NCBI RefSeq assembly: GCF_937616625.2
Contig: NC_065575.1
Location: forward strand, 26,597,001-26,661,000
Reading direction: 5' to 3'
From: Mercurialis annua
Lineage: Eukaryota > Streptophyta > Magnoliopsida > Malpighiales > Euphorbiaceae
Length of the DNA: 64,000 bases
The notes under the pieces are model-generated. The model saw nothing but the letters and a program-made list of their open reading frames with translations, did no database searches and had not been told where the DNA came from. Made by a program: the position numbers and the translations under genes. Position 1 is the first letter of the stretch. Every line of letters begins with the position of its first letter. Positions 1 to 10,100 of the stretch are shown one piece after another.

Positions 1-1407
1 AGGCAATGTTACATGGCCGCTATGGGCAGCACGGTGGAAACAATGAACATCGATACACCAGAGCTGCTCATCAGAGAGAAAAAAGCTCAAAAACCCCGAG
101 AAAACTTAGAAACGATTGAACTTACAGAGGGATCCGAGATGTATGTAAAGCTGGGGGTAGACTGGCCAGACGAGCACCGGAAAGCTATCATAGCTCGGAT
201 AAAACAGTATGTGGAAGAGTTTACCAACAAGCCAGAGGATATTGGGGGGGTAGACCCTAAGATCATCTCGCACAAGTTAAACGTGGATGCGAAATGCAAG
301 CCTGTCAAGCAAAAGAAAAGAACTTTCTCTCTAGAGAAACAGATTGCTATCCGAGACGAAGTGGAGAAGCTCTTGAAAGCCGGGTTCATCAGGAAAGTAG
401 ACTACCCTGAATGGCTGGCTAATGTAGTCTTGATCAAAAAGTCCAACGGTAGATGGAGGCTTTGTATAGATTTCACTGATCTAAACAATGCCTGCCCAAA
501 GGACAGTTTTCCTCTGCCAAACATTGACCAACTGGTGGACGCGACGTGCGGATTTGCGGTCTATGCCTTCTTAGACGCTTCACAGGGATATCACCAGATC
601 CCGATGAGTAAAGATGACGAAGAGAAAACAGCTTTCACAACGGATCTGGGGACCTATTGCTACAAGAAGATGCCTTTTGGTTTAAAAAATGCTGGGGCAA
701 CCTATCAAAGACTCATGAATCATGTTTTTAAAGATCAACTGGGCAAGAATGTCGAGGTTTATGTGGATGACATAGTCGTGAAATCTAAAGGGATCGAGGA
801 ACATGCAGAGGATCTGGCAGAAACTTTTGAAAAGCTGAAGGGTTTTAACCTCAAGCTGAATCCAGAAAAATGTGTTTTCGCAGTCCGCTCTGGGAAATTT
901 CTAGGGCACCTCATCTCGGAGAAAGGCATTGAGGCCAACCCGGAGAAAATCGAAGCAGTAATGAGCATGAAAGCACCCAGCTCGGTGAAGGAGGTACAAA
1001 AGTTGAACGGGAGAGTAACGGCGTTGGGCAGATTCATGAGTTGCTCGGCCAAACGATGTTTGCCATTTTTCAAAATCCTGAAGAATACAAAGAATTTCAA
1101 GTGGACAGAGGAGTGTAACGCAGCTTTTGAAGAGCTGAAGGTTTACCTCAGCACACCCCCGGTGCTGGGTAGACCTGAGCCTGGGGAAATCTTATACTTG
1201 TATCTCTCGGTGAATGACGAGACAGCAGCGGCAGTCCTGGTGAAGGAGGATAAGGGTCTGCAAACCCCGGTTTACTATCTCAGCAGGGTCTTGAAAGGCC
1301 CGGAGGTCAGATACCCAAAAATTGAGAAATTTGCTTTGGCATTGAAGGTAGCGGCGGAAAAACTAAGGAGATATTTCGAGGCTCACATCATTGTAGTACG
1401 TACGAAC
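1..1407 (+). pseudogene. pol: pol left fragment of outer element: reverse transcriptase and first RNase H, cut by the inner insertion
   Basis: The frame is open from base 1, so the gene begins before the window. It encodes the end of the protease-RT linker, a full reverse transcriptase with the YVDD catalytic box (about 760-771), and most of the gypsy-type RNase H. Coding stops where the inner LTR begins at 1408, whose first three bases TGA happen to act as the stop. The next outer codons resume at 12768 in register once one copy of CGAAC is discounted. It differs from the inner copy by only a few substitutions, for example Lys versus Glu near residue 58 and Ala versus Thr near residue 373, counted from the Met at base 13. 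In life it would make RT/RNase H for element cDNA synthesis; here it is truncated. Confidence 0.93.
1403..1407. repeat. Target-site duplication CGAAC, left of inner element
   Basis: CGAAC directly precedes the TGATG end of the inner element and recurs at 12763-12767 directly after its other end. A 5-bp duplication is the normal footprint of Ty3/gypsy integrase. The duplicated bases lie inside the outer pol codons for Thr-Asn. Confidence 0.95.
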
Positions 1408-2168
1408 TGATGAATCACCAAACTAAATCCGAGCTTTAACGACCTGCACACCACAAGCAAACAGAGGTCAGAAGGAACTCCGGTGGGGGTCACCGGACGT
1501 TCACTCCGACGCTCAAGTAAGGTTTTGAAGTAGAGGAAGAAGAAGAAGAGAAAAGAGAGTGCTTAGAGTAGAGAAAAAGAAAATTACCTAGGGTTTGTCC
1601 TTAAACCCTCTATTTATAGTTAGGGTTTAAGGACAAACCTGCCTTGCTGGCAGGCTGTGAGCCCAGTGGTCCCAGAAATCAGTTATGCTGACGTGGTAGA
1701 ATATCCCTGCGGGAGGCACGGGTTGTTAGGTGTGTCAGAGGGAACATTCCTCACGTACCTGTCAGAAGATCTTCTGTGGTCCCAGGATCTGGTACACGAG
1801 TGAGCGCTCTTTGGACGGGACCTCGGAGCCCGGATAACTTGGGAGTCAAGTTATCATGGTTCCCGTATCTGGGAGTAGCTCAGGTCTCGGACTAGGTGGT
1901 CCAGTGTTTCGGGCTCAGGAGCTCGGAGCTCGGCTTAGGTCTAAGTCGAACATACTTCAGAGCTCGGGTAAGATTCTTGGTCCGACCTTATCAGGCATGA
2001 TTGTCTCGGATGATGTTTGAATTCCCATCGATCCGGTGACCCCCCAAGTCATGCGTTCTATGGTTTCAAGAAGGTCGGAAATTGTTACCAGGTCGGTGAA
2101 ATGCTTGACTTAGCGATGTTCGTTCCTGGCGAGGTTGCTTCGCCCCTACTAGATGTGCTACGTTATCA
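1408..2168 (-). repeat. 3' LTR of inner element (LTR1)
   Basis: This is a 761-bp LTR that reads TGATGAATCACC at its left end and TTATCA at its right end on the + strand. On the element's own strand the TATA box TATAAATAG is at 1610-1618, inside the 12-bp loop of a perfect 18-bp inverted repeat (arms 1592-1609 and 1622-1639). It should be identical to the other LTR of the same insertion, and over about 590 bp it is. However, the first 170 bp or so carry several differences, at all of which it matches the outer 3' LTR instead. Confidence 0.95.
1592..1639 (-). promoter_or_regulatory. LTR1 core promoter: TATA box inside a perfect inverted repeat
   Basis: Two 18-bp arms (one reads GGTTTGTCCTTAAACCCT) flank a 12-bp spacer holding TATAAATAG on the minus strand. 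The same 48-bp arrangement is present in all three LTRs. The TATA box is seen directly; cruciform formation is inference. Confidence 0.8.
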
Positions 2169-2519
2169 CTAGTCCCCCCCCAGTGCGTCGGATATTTATG
2201 TCCGAGATGGTGATTTTATCCGGGTTATTAGGTCACGTGATTCTGGGCGTGCTTACTTTGTTTTTGGGTGATCTCTGACACCGAGCCGCTTGTCAGGAAG
2301 ATGGGTGAGCTGAAACGGCTATGTGAAAAGACCTGTCCTTTCGAGTTGGCGTGCATGACAGGTGTTTGGGTGGGTATCTTAAATGGCGGTTGTGCTTCAG
2401 CGCACGTCTCAGCCACGTGTTTAACAGTTATTGCTAGTGCAATTTTCTAGGAGACGTTATGAGTGGAAAGAGAGAGAAAAATTAAAGGCGTGTCCTTTCA
2501 TTTTCCCTCTCTTTTCAGT
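2169..2519. other. Inner element 3' non-coding spacer with polypurine tract
   Basis: The stretch next to the 3' LTR holds the polypurine tract on the minus strand (eight G then A, 2173-2181), separated from the LTR by the bases ACTAG read in element orientation. The tract primes plus-strand DNA synthesis in LTR elements. The rest, up to the TATA box at 2520, is probably the upstream promoter region of the antisense gene; short frames inside it look accidental. The same sequence occurs inverted at about 18793-19143. Confidence 0.7.
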
Positions 2520-2526
2520 TATAAAA
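2520..2526 (+). promoter_or_regulatory. TATA box of the antisense gene (inner copy)
   Basis: TATAAAA lies in a clean core-promoter context and is followed by a pyrimidine-rich leader. It sits about 790 bp before the ATG, most of that distance being a 5'-UTR intron. The mirror copy is at 18786-18792 on the minus strand. This gives the antisense gene a promoter separate from the LTR. Confidence 0.65.
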
Positions 2527-2549
2527 TGCATTTTTCAAAAACTTAGAGA

Positions 2550-3308
2550 CTTTTTACATTCTCTCTCAGTTCTTCACTTTCGTATTTTGCTTTGAAGAAA
2601 TTTCTCTGTTCTTCGTCTTCTCCAAATTTCATAATCTCCCTGAGCCGTCAAGTTTTCTGCTCTTATTCTTTACCGTTGAAGGGACTGACTCTGTTTCACC
2701 GAAGTTTCTGTTACTGCGTGTGCTTCCTCTGCCAAGGGATTATCTGCTCTCTCGATTTATTCTTAAGGATTTTTCTGTGCTATATACAAGTAAGCATTTC
2801 TGATTTTGTTTTAGTTTCTGTGTTGTAATTTCTGGCTTAGATGTATGTGTTCTTGGTGATATTCCATTGCATGATGTTTTGGATTCTGTTTTCCTTGTGA
2901 ATTTCTCTGCGTTACTGTATTTGATTCTGGATTAGATATTTTGGCTGTGTTTGATTTAGCTTTCTTTGTGATTTCCTCTGTTCTCTGTTTTGCGTTTTCT
3001 GTTTGGGAGAGGAATTTCCAGAAATCTGGAAATTCTTCTGTGTTCTTCGTGTTTGGCATTTTTGATTTTCTAGAGTTTTGGATTAACTCTTTTTGTTTGT
3101 TTTAGTGTCTGTGAGTGATGACATACGCTGTTAAATGTGTTGTTCTTGATTTTTATGTTTTTCGTTTGAGAACTGAGTTTCCAGAATTCCTGGGGACTTA
3201 TTTCGGTGTGTCTAGCCTTTGATCTATAATTTTGATTTTTCTACGCGTATGTCTAGTTTTTCCATTTGGAACTCGTCTCATCCGAGCTAGTTTCTGTGTC
3301 TTTTAGGT
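2550..3308 (+). other. Antisense gene leader: 5'-UTR exon and 517-bp intron (inner copy)
   Basis: A pyrimidine-rich leader of about 240 bp (start estimated from the TATA box) ends at 2789. The donor is CAA|GTAAGC, and the T-rich intron 2790-3306 ends TTTTAG just two bases before the ATG at 3309. Short frames inside the leader and intron are not credible genes. In the outer copy the matching intron is 549 bp (17974-18522), 32 bp longer through a small indel. Confidence 0.6.
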
Positions 3309-4190
3309 ATGTCGGGTGAAACCTTAGATCGTGAAGAGGGGATGGGGTATGACGATCAAGACATGGGAACAGACGAACCATCTACGGAGTTCGTAGTCGT
3401 CCGCCCTCTCCGAGGTAACACCCCGGATGTAGGAGAGACAGAGACTTCCCGACCTCTACCAGTCGAGAAGGGAAAAAGGAAGAAAAATGCTCCTGAGGTC
3501 GGCGAGAAAAATGACGATCGTGATATCAAAGCGTCACGATGCACCCGGGGTTATCTGAGAGCGGTCCGGGAAACGTTCGGTATTCCTGTAGAATACGAGC
3601 TTTCTCTGGTCCCGGACGGAAAAAGGTTGAACGATGTTCCCCCGGCCAATACCATCATGCTAACCCTGGAGCACTTGCAGTCCGGGATTCGGTTTCCCCT
3701 GCTCAAGCATTACAAGGAATTGAGCCGCTACTTCGAGGTGCCCTTGTCGCAGATTCACCCCAATGGGGTTCGACACTACAGTTGCTTCTTGAAGCTCTGC
3801 GAGAAGACAGGGGTGGTGCCTAGCATGAGGTTGTTCTGCTGCCTGTACCTCATGTCCCTCAAAGACCGGAACCATTTTGCATACCTGCGGTTCCGAAGCG
3901 AAAGGAAGGCTGTTCCCGGAGGGTTGGTCTCTGGAGTGATTGATTCACTCCGGGATTTTAAAGAAGATTATTTTCAAATTTCCCATCCTTCGGCCTTTGA
4001 TGGGATGGGTACCTCGTGGGTAACCAAGTGCTACAAGCCGGAGAAGTGGTTCCACATCCCGGGACCTCTGGAGGATAATGACATCGCGGCCCTTCAGGAT
4101 GATGCCCCCCGGGGAAAAAGGCTCAAGCTGATGACTTGTGCCCGAAGCTTGCTTTTGACTATTGGAAGAGTTCAGCGCCCGGTGCTGGGG

Positions 4191-4292
4191 GTTTGTTTTT
4201 GTCCTTGTCATGTTGTGTTTGTTATTTTTTGTTGTTTGTGTGTTGTTTGTTTTTGTTCCTGTTTTAAATTTGGGATTTTTGTGTTTTTGTAG
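4191..4292 (+). other. Antisense gene coding intron 1 (inner copy)
   Basis: The donor is GGGG|GTTTGT and the acceptor is TTTTTGTAG|TGG; the intron is 102 bp and very T-rich. It is a phase-1 intron when the upstream frame is taken from the outer copy. The outer copy has TGCAG at the same acceptor, so both alleles keep AG. Confidence 0.7.
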
Positions 4293-4897
4293 TGGAGAGC
4301 CTCGATTTAGGAAAACTTGCTGGGAAGAAACGCAAGAGGCCGGCGAGCCGAAATGTTACACCGGCACCTCCTCCTCTCCCCAAGGCTGCCGAGGTTCCTA
4401 AGTCTCCTCCTGCCGAGGTGCATGCTGCTAAGGGCGCTCCTGAAGAACCCTTGCAGGGTATGGACGCTGTTCCTCTCCGGGTTCGTTTGCCGGAGGGAAT
4501 CGAGGTGCCGGCGGGTGCCCAACCTGTTGGGGACATTCCGTTCGTCAACTTAGACTCCACCGAGACGGTGGATGGCCCAGGTCGTGAGAAGGCTGGTCCA
4601 GAAGGAGCAGCTCCTGCGGCTGCTGGCCAGAGTTCTCGGGCTCCTGCAAACCGAGCACCGGACCATCCCGAGATTTCTTCGGGGTCGAGCACTACTGCTC
4701 CTGGTCCTCAGACCATTACTCGCGCGAGCTTCGCCGAGTGGGTTAGCAGGCACAATGATGGTTTGCCTGCAACCTTGAATGAGCTGGCCATCGCTGGAGA
4801 TGTTGCTCGGGTCACAACAATGCCCGCCGACAAGGAGCATTACAAAACGTTTAAGCCTGAGAATTTATGGGCGGTGATTTCGTCCTTCTGCCTCCAG

Positions 4898-4990
4898 GTA
4901 AATGCCTTGCGTTTTTCATTTGTGTTTATCATGTTTTTTGTTATATGTGTTCTTTTCTGATTTGTTATGCTTTTCCCTCTCTTTTCTCAG
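4898..4990 (+). other. Antisense gene coding intron 2 (inner copy)
   Basis: The donor CCAG|GTAAAT and acceptor TTTTCTCAG|GC are close to plant consensus. The 93-bp intron is T-rich and phase 0, and it has an in-frame stop, so it must be spliced for the coiled-coil exon to be joined. Confidence 0.75.
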
Positions 4991-5653
4991 GCTTCCCAGA
5001 TGTCGTATATGGCAGATCAAAACCAGAGCCGGATGGAGGTTGATCTTACCTTGGCCAAAAATCTTCTACTGACTGAGCAGAGGAAAGCCCGGGAGGCCGG
5101 AAGACGAGCGACCGAGGCGGAAAAGAAGGCCTCTGAGGGGGCTGCTTTGGTTGCGACCTTGGAGTCTCAGCTGAAGAGCTCTGAGGATCGCCGGGCTGAG
5201 GACCTCGGTGTGTTGGAGAAGCTCCGAGCCGAGGTGGCCCAACTTGAAAATGAAAAAACCTCGGCTCGTGAGGACTTTTCGAAGCAGCTAGCAGACCTGA
5301 CTACCCGGAATGAGCTGGCTTCGAAGGGTCTTCGGGAGACTGTGTCTGATCAGAAGAAAAAGATCACCGAGGCCACGAAGCGGGCGGAAGAGGCTGAGGC
5401 CCAAGTTAAAGACGTCATGGGTCGGGAAGAGAAGATCTACGAAGACTTTCGCCGAATTCTATATGTGAGCGAAGTGCAGGTGGGCGAGTATGTCCGTGGA
5501 CGTTTCGGAGCCGACCTCGACGTATCCGACTTTGTGCTGGATGTCGAGGAGTTGGGACGTCGAGCAAAGGAGCTTCCCAAGGATTATGATGGTCTTGCCG
5601 AGGTTGAAGATTATTTGGTTGATGGCCAAGATCCGGGCACCAACCCTTCTTAG

Positions 5654-6177
5654 ATAGTCTTTATCGTTTTTCTTGCCTTGTATATATTTTTGGAACAGTG
5701 TTTTCTTCTTTGTACTTTTTTTTTTTTTTTGAATATTGAGCCTCGAGCTCTTTTTATAAGATTTGGACATCTTCTTTATATGTGCTTTTCTGAATGAATG
5801 TTTTCTGTGAACATTGGTGTTGTTTTTTCTGAGTGAAGTTTTCCATTATTTTGTAATGTTGAGCTCCGAGCTCCTTTGTTATACTTTGAATATTTTTGCA
5901 AAGTTTGGTCACTTTGGCCTTAGTATATATATCTTGTTTTTTACCTGCTGGTTTGCCTGTTATCTTTCTGAATGAAGTTTTTCATGGCTAACTTAGCTTA
6001 GTTTCCGAGTTCCTTCTAGTAGTATAAATTTTCTAGTTTCTATGTTGTTTTTATACGTGGGCTCTTGACTTAGACTTGGGATAAAAATGCTAGGGTAGGT
6101 TCTTAGTTGTTCATAGGTCGAGCTCGATCAAGTTGCTCGGCGTGGATAACCTGTTATCTCTGGATGACCCGGGATTG
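5654..6177. other. Non-coding AT-rich spacer between antisense gene and minisatellite (inner)
   Basis: This is the T-rich 3' flank of the antisense gene, including a run of about 15 T at 5717-5731. It would hold the gene's transcript end, but no clear AATAAA signal is seen. It is mirrored at 15100-15625. I see no credible coding frame. Confidence 0.6.
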
Positions 6178-6480
6178 TCATAGCTCGCAGGCGGCATACA
6201 GCCCGTAGGTGGCACACAGCCCGTAGATGGCACATAGCTCGTGGATGGCACATAGCCCGTAGATGGCACATAGCCCGAGGATGGCACATAGCCCGTAGAT
6301 GGCACATAGCCCGTAGATGGCACATAGCCCGTGGATGGCACATAGCCCGCTGGTGGCACATAGCCCGTAGATGGCACATAGCCCGCTGGTGGCACATAGC
6401 CCGTAGATGGCACATAGCCCGCTGGTGGCACATAGCCCGTAGATGGCACATAGCCCGTAGATGGCACATAGCCCGTGGAT
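6178..6480. repeat. 18-bp minisatellite 3' of pol (inner copy)
   Basis: About 16-17 tandem copies of an 18-bp unit, which reads GGGCTATGTGCCATCTAC in pol orientation, with variants at the last bases. Because 18 is a multiple of three, frames stay open and translate as repeats of Pro-Ser-Thr-Gly-Tyr-Val or Met-Cys-His-Leu-Arg-Ala. The outer copy has about two units fewer, so the array length is labile. It lies between the pol stop and the antisense gene's 3' end. Confidence 0.9.
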
Positions 6481-6558
6481 TTTTTACCGAGTAAAGTACT
6501 CGGGTTTTGAAAAAGACATGAATTCTTTTTAATCTTTTTTATTCATTGAGGGGAAAAA

Positions 6559-6598
6559 CTTATGTTTGAGTTTTACAAAAGCCTAACTCAAACATAAG
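6559..6598. other. Perfect 14-bp stem hairpin after pol (inner copy)
   Basis: The arms CTTATGTTTGAGTT and AACTCAAACATAAG flank a 12-nt loop, about 40 bp beyond the pol stop. An identical hairpin lies at 14716-14755. The role is unknown; it could be an RNA processing or packaging structure, or the scar of a small inverted insertion. Confidence 0.8.
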
Positions 6599-6638
6599 TG
6601 AAAAAACCCCTAGGTACCTCGAAAATGAAAACAAGTAA

Positions 6639-7180
6639 CTACTGATAGTATTTCCGAAGAACCTGGGAGTTCCAAGTTCTCGGGAGCACTCTGCCCGACA
6701 TGTGTGCTATTTTATAAGCTCCTGCTCGTCCGACCTCAGTGACTCGATAGGGGCCTTCCCAGTTAGGTTCGAGCTTTCCCACTCCAGCATTTCCCTTAGC
6801 AATGTCTGCCCGTCGTAGGACCAGATCGCCGACTTGGAAACTCAAGGGTTTAACTCTCTTGTTATGATACTTAGCCATTCTTTGCTTGTATGCTTCGATT
6901 CTTAGCGCTGCCTGTTCTCTTCGCTCTTCCAGCAGGTCTAAGCATAATTTCTGTTCTTCCTCGTTCTTAGCCTCATCGAAGAACTGGACCCTTAGAGTTG
7001 GCATCCCGATTTCCACCGGTATCATTGCCTCGCACCCATATGTTAGAGAAAACGGGGTGTCTCCTGTGCCTGCCCTTGGCGTGGTTCTGTAAGCCCAAAT
7101 GACCTTCGGTAGCTCTTCCAGCCACTGTCTATCGAACTCCCCTAGCCTGGCCTTGAGCCCTTTTAGGATCGTCCGGTTGT
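6639..7180 (-). pseudogene. pol: Integrase C-terminal part of inner pol, separated by a frameshift
   Basis: This continues pol after the single-base loss near 7177. It encodes the end of the integrase catalytic core (the region after the catalytic Glu), a helical Lys/Arg-rich stretch, and the GPY/F-type C-terminal module (EGPYRVTEVGRAGAYKI), ending TAG at 6639. There is no chromodomain, which agrees with a Tat rather than a chromovirus element. In the outer copy the same residues are joined to the core in one frame (13563-14675). Confidence 0.88.
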
Positions 7181-10100
7181 TACTTCAGTCATCCCATTGC
7201 TCTGCGGGTGAACTACTGACGTGAAGCGCAGGTCAATGTGCAAGTCGTTGCAAAATTCCTTGAAGGCTCGGCAGTTGAACTGCTTTCCGTTATCAGTTAC
7301 CAACGCTCTGGGTATACCGAAACGACACACAATTTGTCTCCAGAAGAAATCCCGAATCCGAGCTTCAAAAGTACCCAGAGTTTGACAAACGACTAACTGA
7401 GAATCACTTCTTATTGTTACGTGCTCGGCCTTGACCACGTTTACCATTCTCAATCCGATCAACAGAGCCTCATACTCCGCGGCATTGTTGGATGCCGGGA
7501 AATCGAATTTTACCGAGCTTCGGAGTGTGACTCCGTGAGGGCCTTTCAAGACTACGCCTGCCCCGGATCCTTCTAGATTTGATGCCCCGTCGACTTCTAA
7601 TACCCACCGTAGAAGTTGTTCGTCAGGTTCTTCAGGTTGGTCGCTTGCAGTGGTCTCAGCTATGAAATCTGCCAATACTTGTGCTTTCAGAGCCGGTCTT
7701 GGTTCGTACCGGATGTCATATCCTCCCAGCTGGACCGACCAGCTGACCAGCCGTCCCGACATCTCTGGCCTCTGCAGCGCCTTTCTCAGAGGTTGGTTCG
7801 TACGTACTACAATGATGTGAGCCTCGAAATATCTCCTTAGCTTTTCCGCCGCCACCTTCAATGCCAAAGCAAATTTCTCAATTTTTGGGTATCTGACCTC
7901 CGGGCCTTTCAAGACTCTACTGAGATAGTAAACTGGGGTTTGCAGACCCTTATCCTCCTTCACCAGGACTGCTGCTGCTGTCTCGTCATTCACCGAGAGA
8001 TATAAGTATAAGACTTCTCCGGGCTCAGGTCTACCTAGCACCGGGGGCGTGCTTAGGTAAACCTTCAGCTCCTCAAAAGCTGTGTTACACTCCTCTGTCC
8101 ACTTGAAATTCTTTGTATTCTTCAGGATTTTGAAAAATGGCAAACATCGTTTGGCCGAGCAACTCATGAATCTGCCCAACGCCGTTACTCTCCCGTTCAA
8201 CTTTTGTACCTCCTTCACCGAGCTGGGTGCTTTCATGCTCATTACTGCCTCGATTTTCTCCGGGTTGGCCTCGATGCCTTTCTCCGAGATGAGGTGCCCT
8301 AGAAATTTCCCAGAGCGGACTGCGAAAACACACTTTTCTGGATTCAGCTTGAGGTTAAAACCCTTCAGCTTTTCAAAAGTTTCTGCCAGATCCTCTGCAT
8401 GTTCCTCGATCCCTTTAGATTTCACGACTATGTCATCCACATAAACCTCGACATTTTTGCCCAGTTGATCTTTAAAAACATGATTCATGAGTCTTTGATA
8501 GGTTGCCCCAGCATTTTTCAAACCAAAAGGCATCTTCTTGTAGCAATAGGTCCCCAGATCCGTTGTGAAAGCTGTTTTTTCTTCGTCATCTTTACTCATC
8601 GGGATCTGGTGATATCCCTGAGAAGCATCTAAGAATGCATAGACCGCAAATCCGCACGTCGCGTCCACCAGTTGGTCAATGTTTGGCAGAGGAAAACTGT
8701 CCTTTGGGCAGGCATTGTTTAGATCAGTGAAATCTATACAAAGCCTCCATCTACCGTTGGACTTCTTGATCAAGACTACATTTGCCAGCCATTCAGGGTA
8801 GTCTACTTTCCTGATGAACCCGGCTTTCAAGAGCTTCTCCACTTCGTCTCGGATAGCAATCTGTTTCTCTAGAGAGAAAGTTCTTTTCTTTTGCTTGACA
8901 GGCTTGCATTTCGCATCCACGTTTAACTTGTGCGAGATGATCTTAGGGTCTACCCCCCCAATATCCTCTGGCTTGTTGGTAAACTCTTCCACATACTGTT
9001 TTATCCGAGCTATGATAGCTTCCCGGTGCTCGTCTGGCCAGTCTACCCCCAGCTTTACGTACATCTCGGATCCCTCTGTAAGTTCAATCGTTTCTAAGTT
9101 TTCTCGGGGTTTCTGAGCTTTTTTCTCTCTGATGAGCAGCTCGGGTGTATCGATGTTCATCGTTTCCACCGTGCTGCCCATAGTGGCCATGTAACATTGC
9201 CTAGATAGGGTTTGGTTTCCCCTGATAGTTATGACCTCGTTTTCCACTGGGATTTTCATCATCAAGTAACGAATACTAGTCACTGCACCTGTGCTATACA
9301 ACATAGGTCTACCAAGAATACCATTATAAGCAAGAGGCATGTCAACTATCATGAACAGTGAACGTACCTTCCGTGTTGGTTCCGCCAGGATTCCCTCTGT
9401 TCCGTCCTCCTGAGGTATTTCGATGCCGAGCTCTAAGTCTAGCTCAACCATGCCCTCTGGGGTGACCGGAGCTCCCCCCAGCCCCAGGAGAGGAATGTTC
9501 ACAGGCTTGAGGTCAGTCTTGGATCCTCCCATTGTCAAAAAGACTGATAGAGTCAATAAGTTAACCGAGCTTCCATCGTCCACCAGCAATCGTTTTACCC
9601 ATTTTGATCCAATGATGGCCGATACAATCAAAGCGTCTTCATGAGGAAAATCTACTCCTTTCGCATCCTCTGGCCCGAAAACAATGTTAGGCCATGGCGA
9701 CCCAGTAGATACCGACATGACCATCTTTTGCTTTTTCTTTCTGCGTTTGCGACCATACTCGGATTCTGAGGTTCCTCCTGAGATAGTGTTGATTACTCCC
9801 GTGACTTGTGTTTTCTTTGATGGGGATTGGGCTTCCCTACTCCCCCCGGGCTCCGACCTGACCGAGTTGACCCTCGTATTTCCTCGGTCTTGGCCCTCCT
9901 TGGCCACAACAAAATGTTGTAATCGCCCCTGGCAGACTAATTTGTCTATCTCGCTTCGCAAACGTCCACATTCCTCCGTTTCGTGGCCATAACCATCATG
10001 AAAATCACAGAACTTGGATCGGTCTCCATCTTTCACTAGCCTTGGTGGATAACGAATCTCTTCGTTGTTGTGCTTGATCCAGGATAGAATCTGCTCCCTT

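Larger units (their letters stand above)
3309..5653 (+). pseudogene. Antisense spliced gene of inner element, frameshifted
   Basis: This is the inner copy of the antisense gene. Exons are 3309-4190, 4293-4897 and 4991-5653, with introns GTTTGT...TGTAG (102 bp) and GTAAAT...CTCAG (93 bp). The first exon carries a region resembling the Pfam family of putative gypsy-type transposon proteins (a stretch like SRYFEVPLSQIHPNGVRH). The second is rich in Pro, Ala and basic residues, and the third is a long coiled coil. A run of six C at 4105-4110 has one base fewer than the outer copy's seven. This shifts the frame before the first coding intron, so splicing no longer joins in register and the protein would end early. 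Function is unknown; antisense extra genes are a recognised trait of Tat elements. Confidence 0.75.

Noticed and set aside
2268..2828. Small frames before the antisense gene's ATG (mirror at 18484-19044)
   Set aside because: They fall in the promoter region, 5'-UTR exon and splice donor area; no domain or conserved start.
4264..4840. Overlapping frames opposite or shifted to the antisense gene exons (also 16439-17015)
   Set aside because: They are GC-rich shadow frames of the Pro/Ala-rich exon; the spliced model with good splice sites explains the region better.
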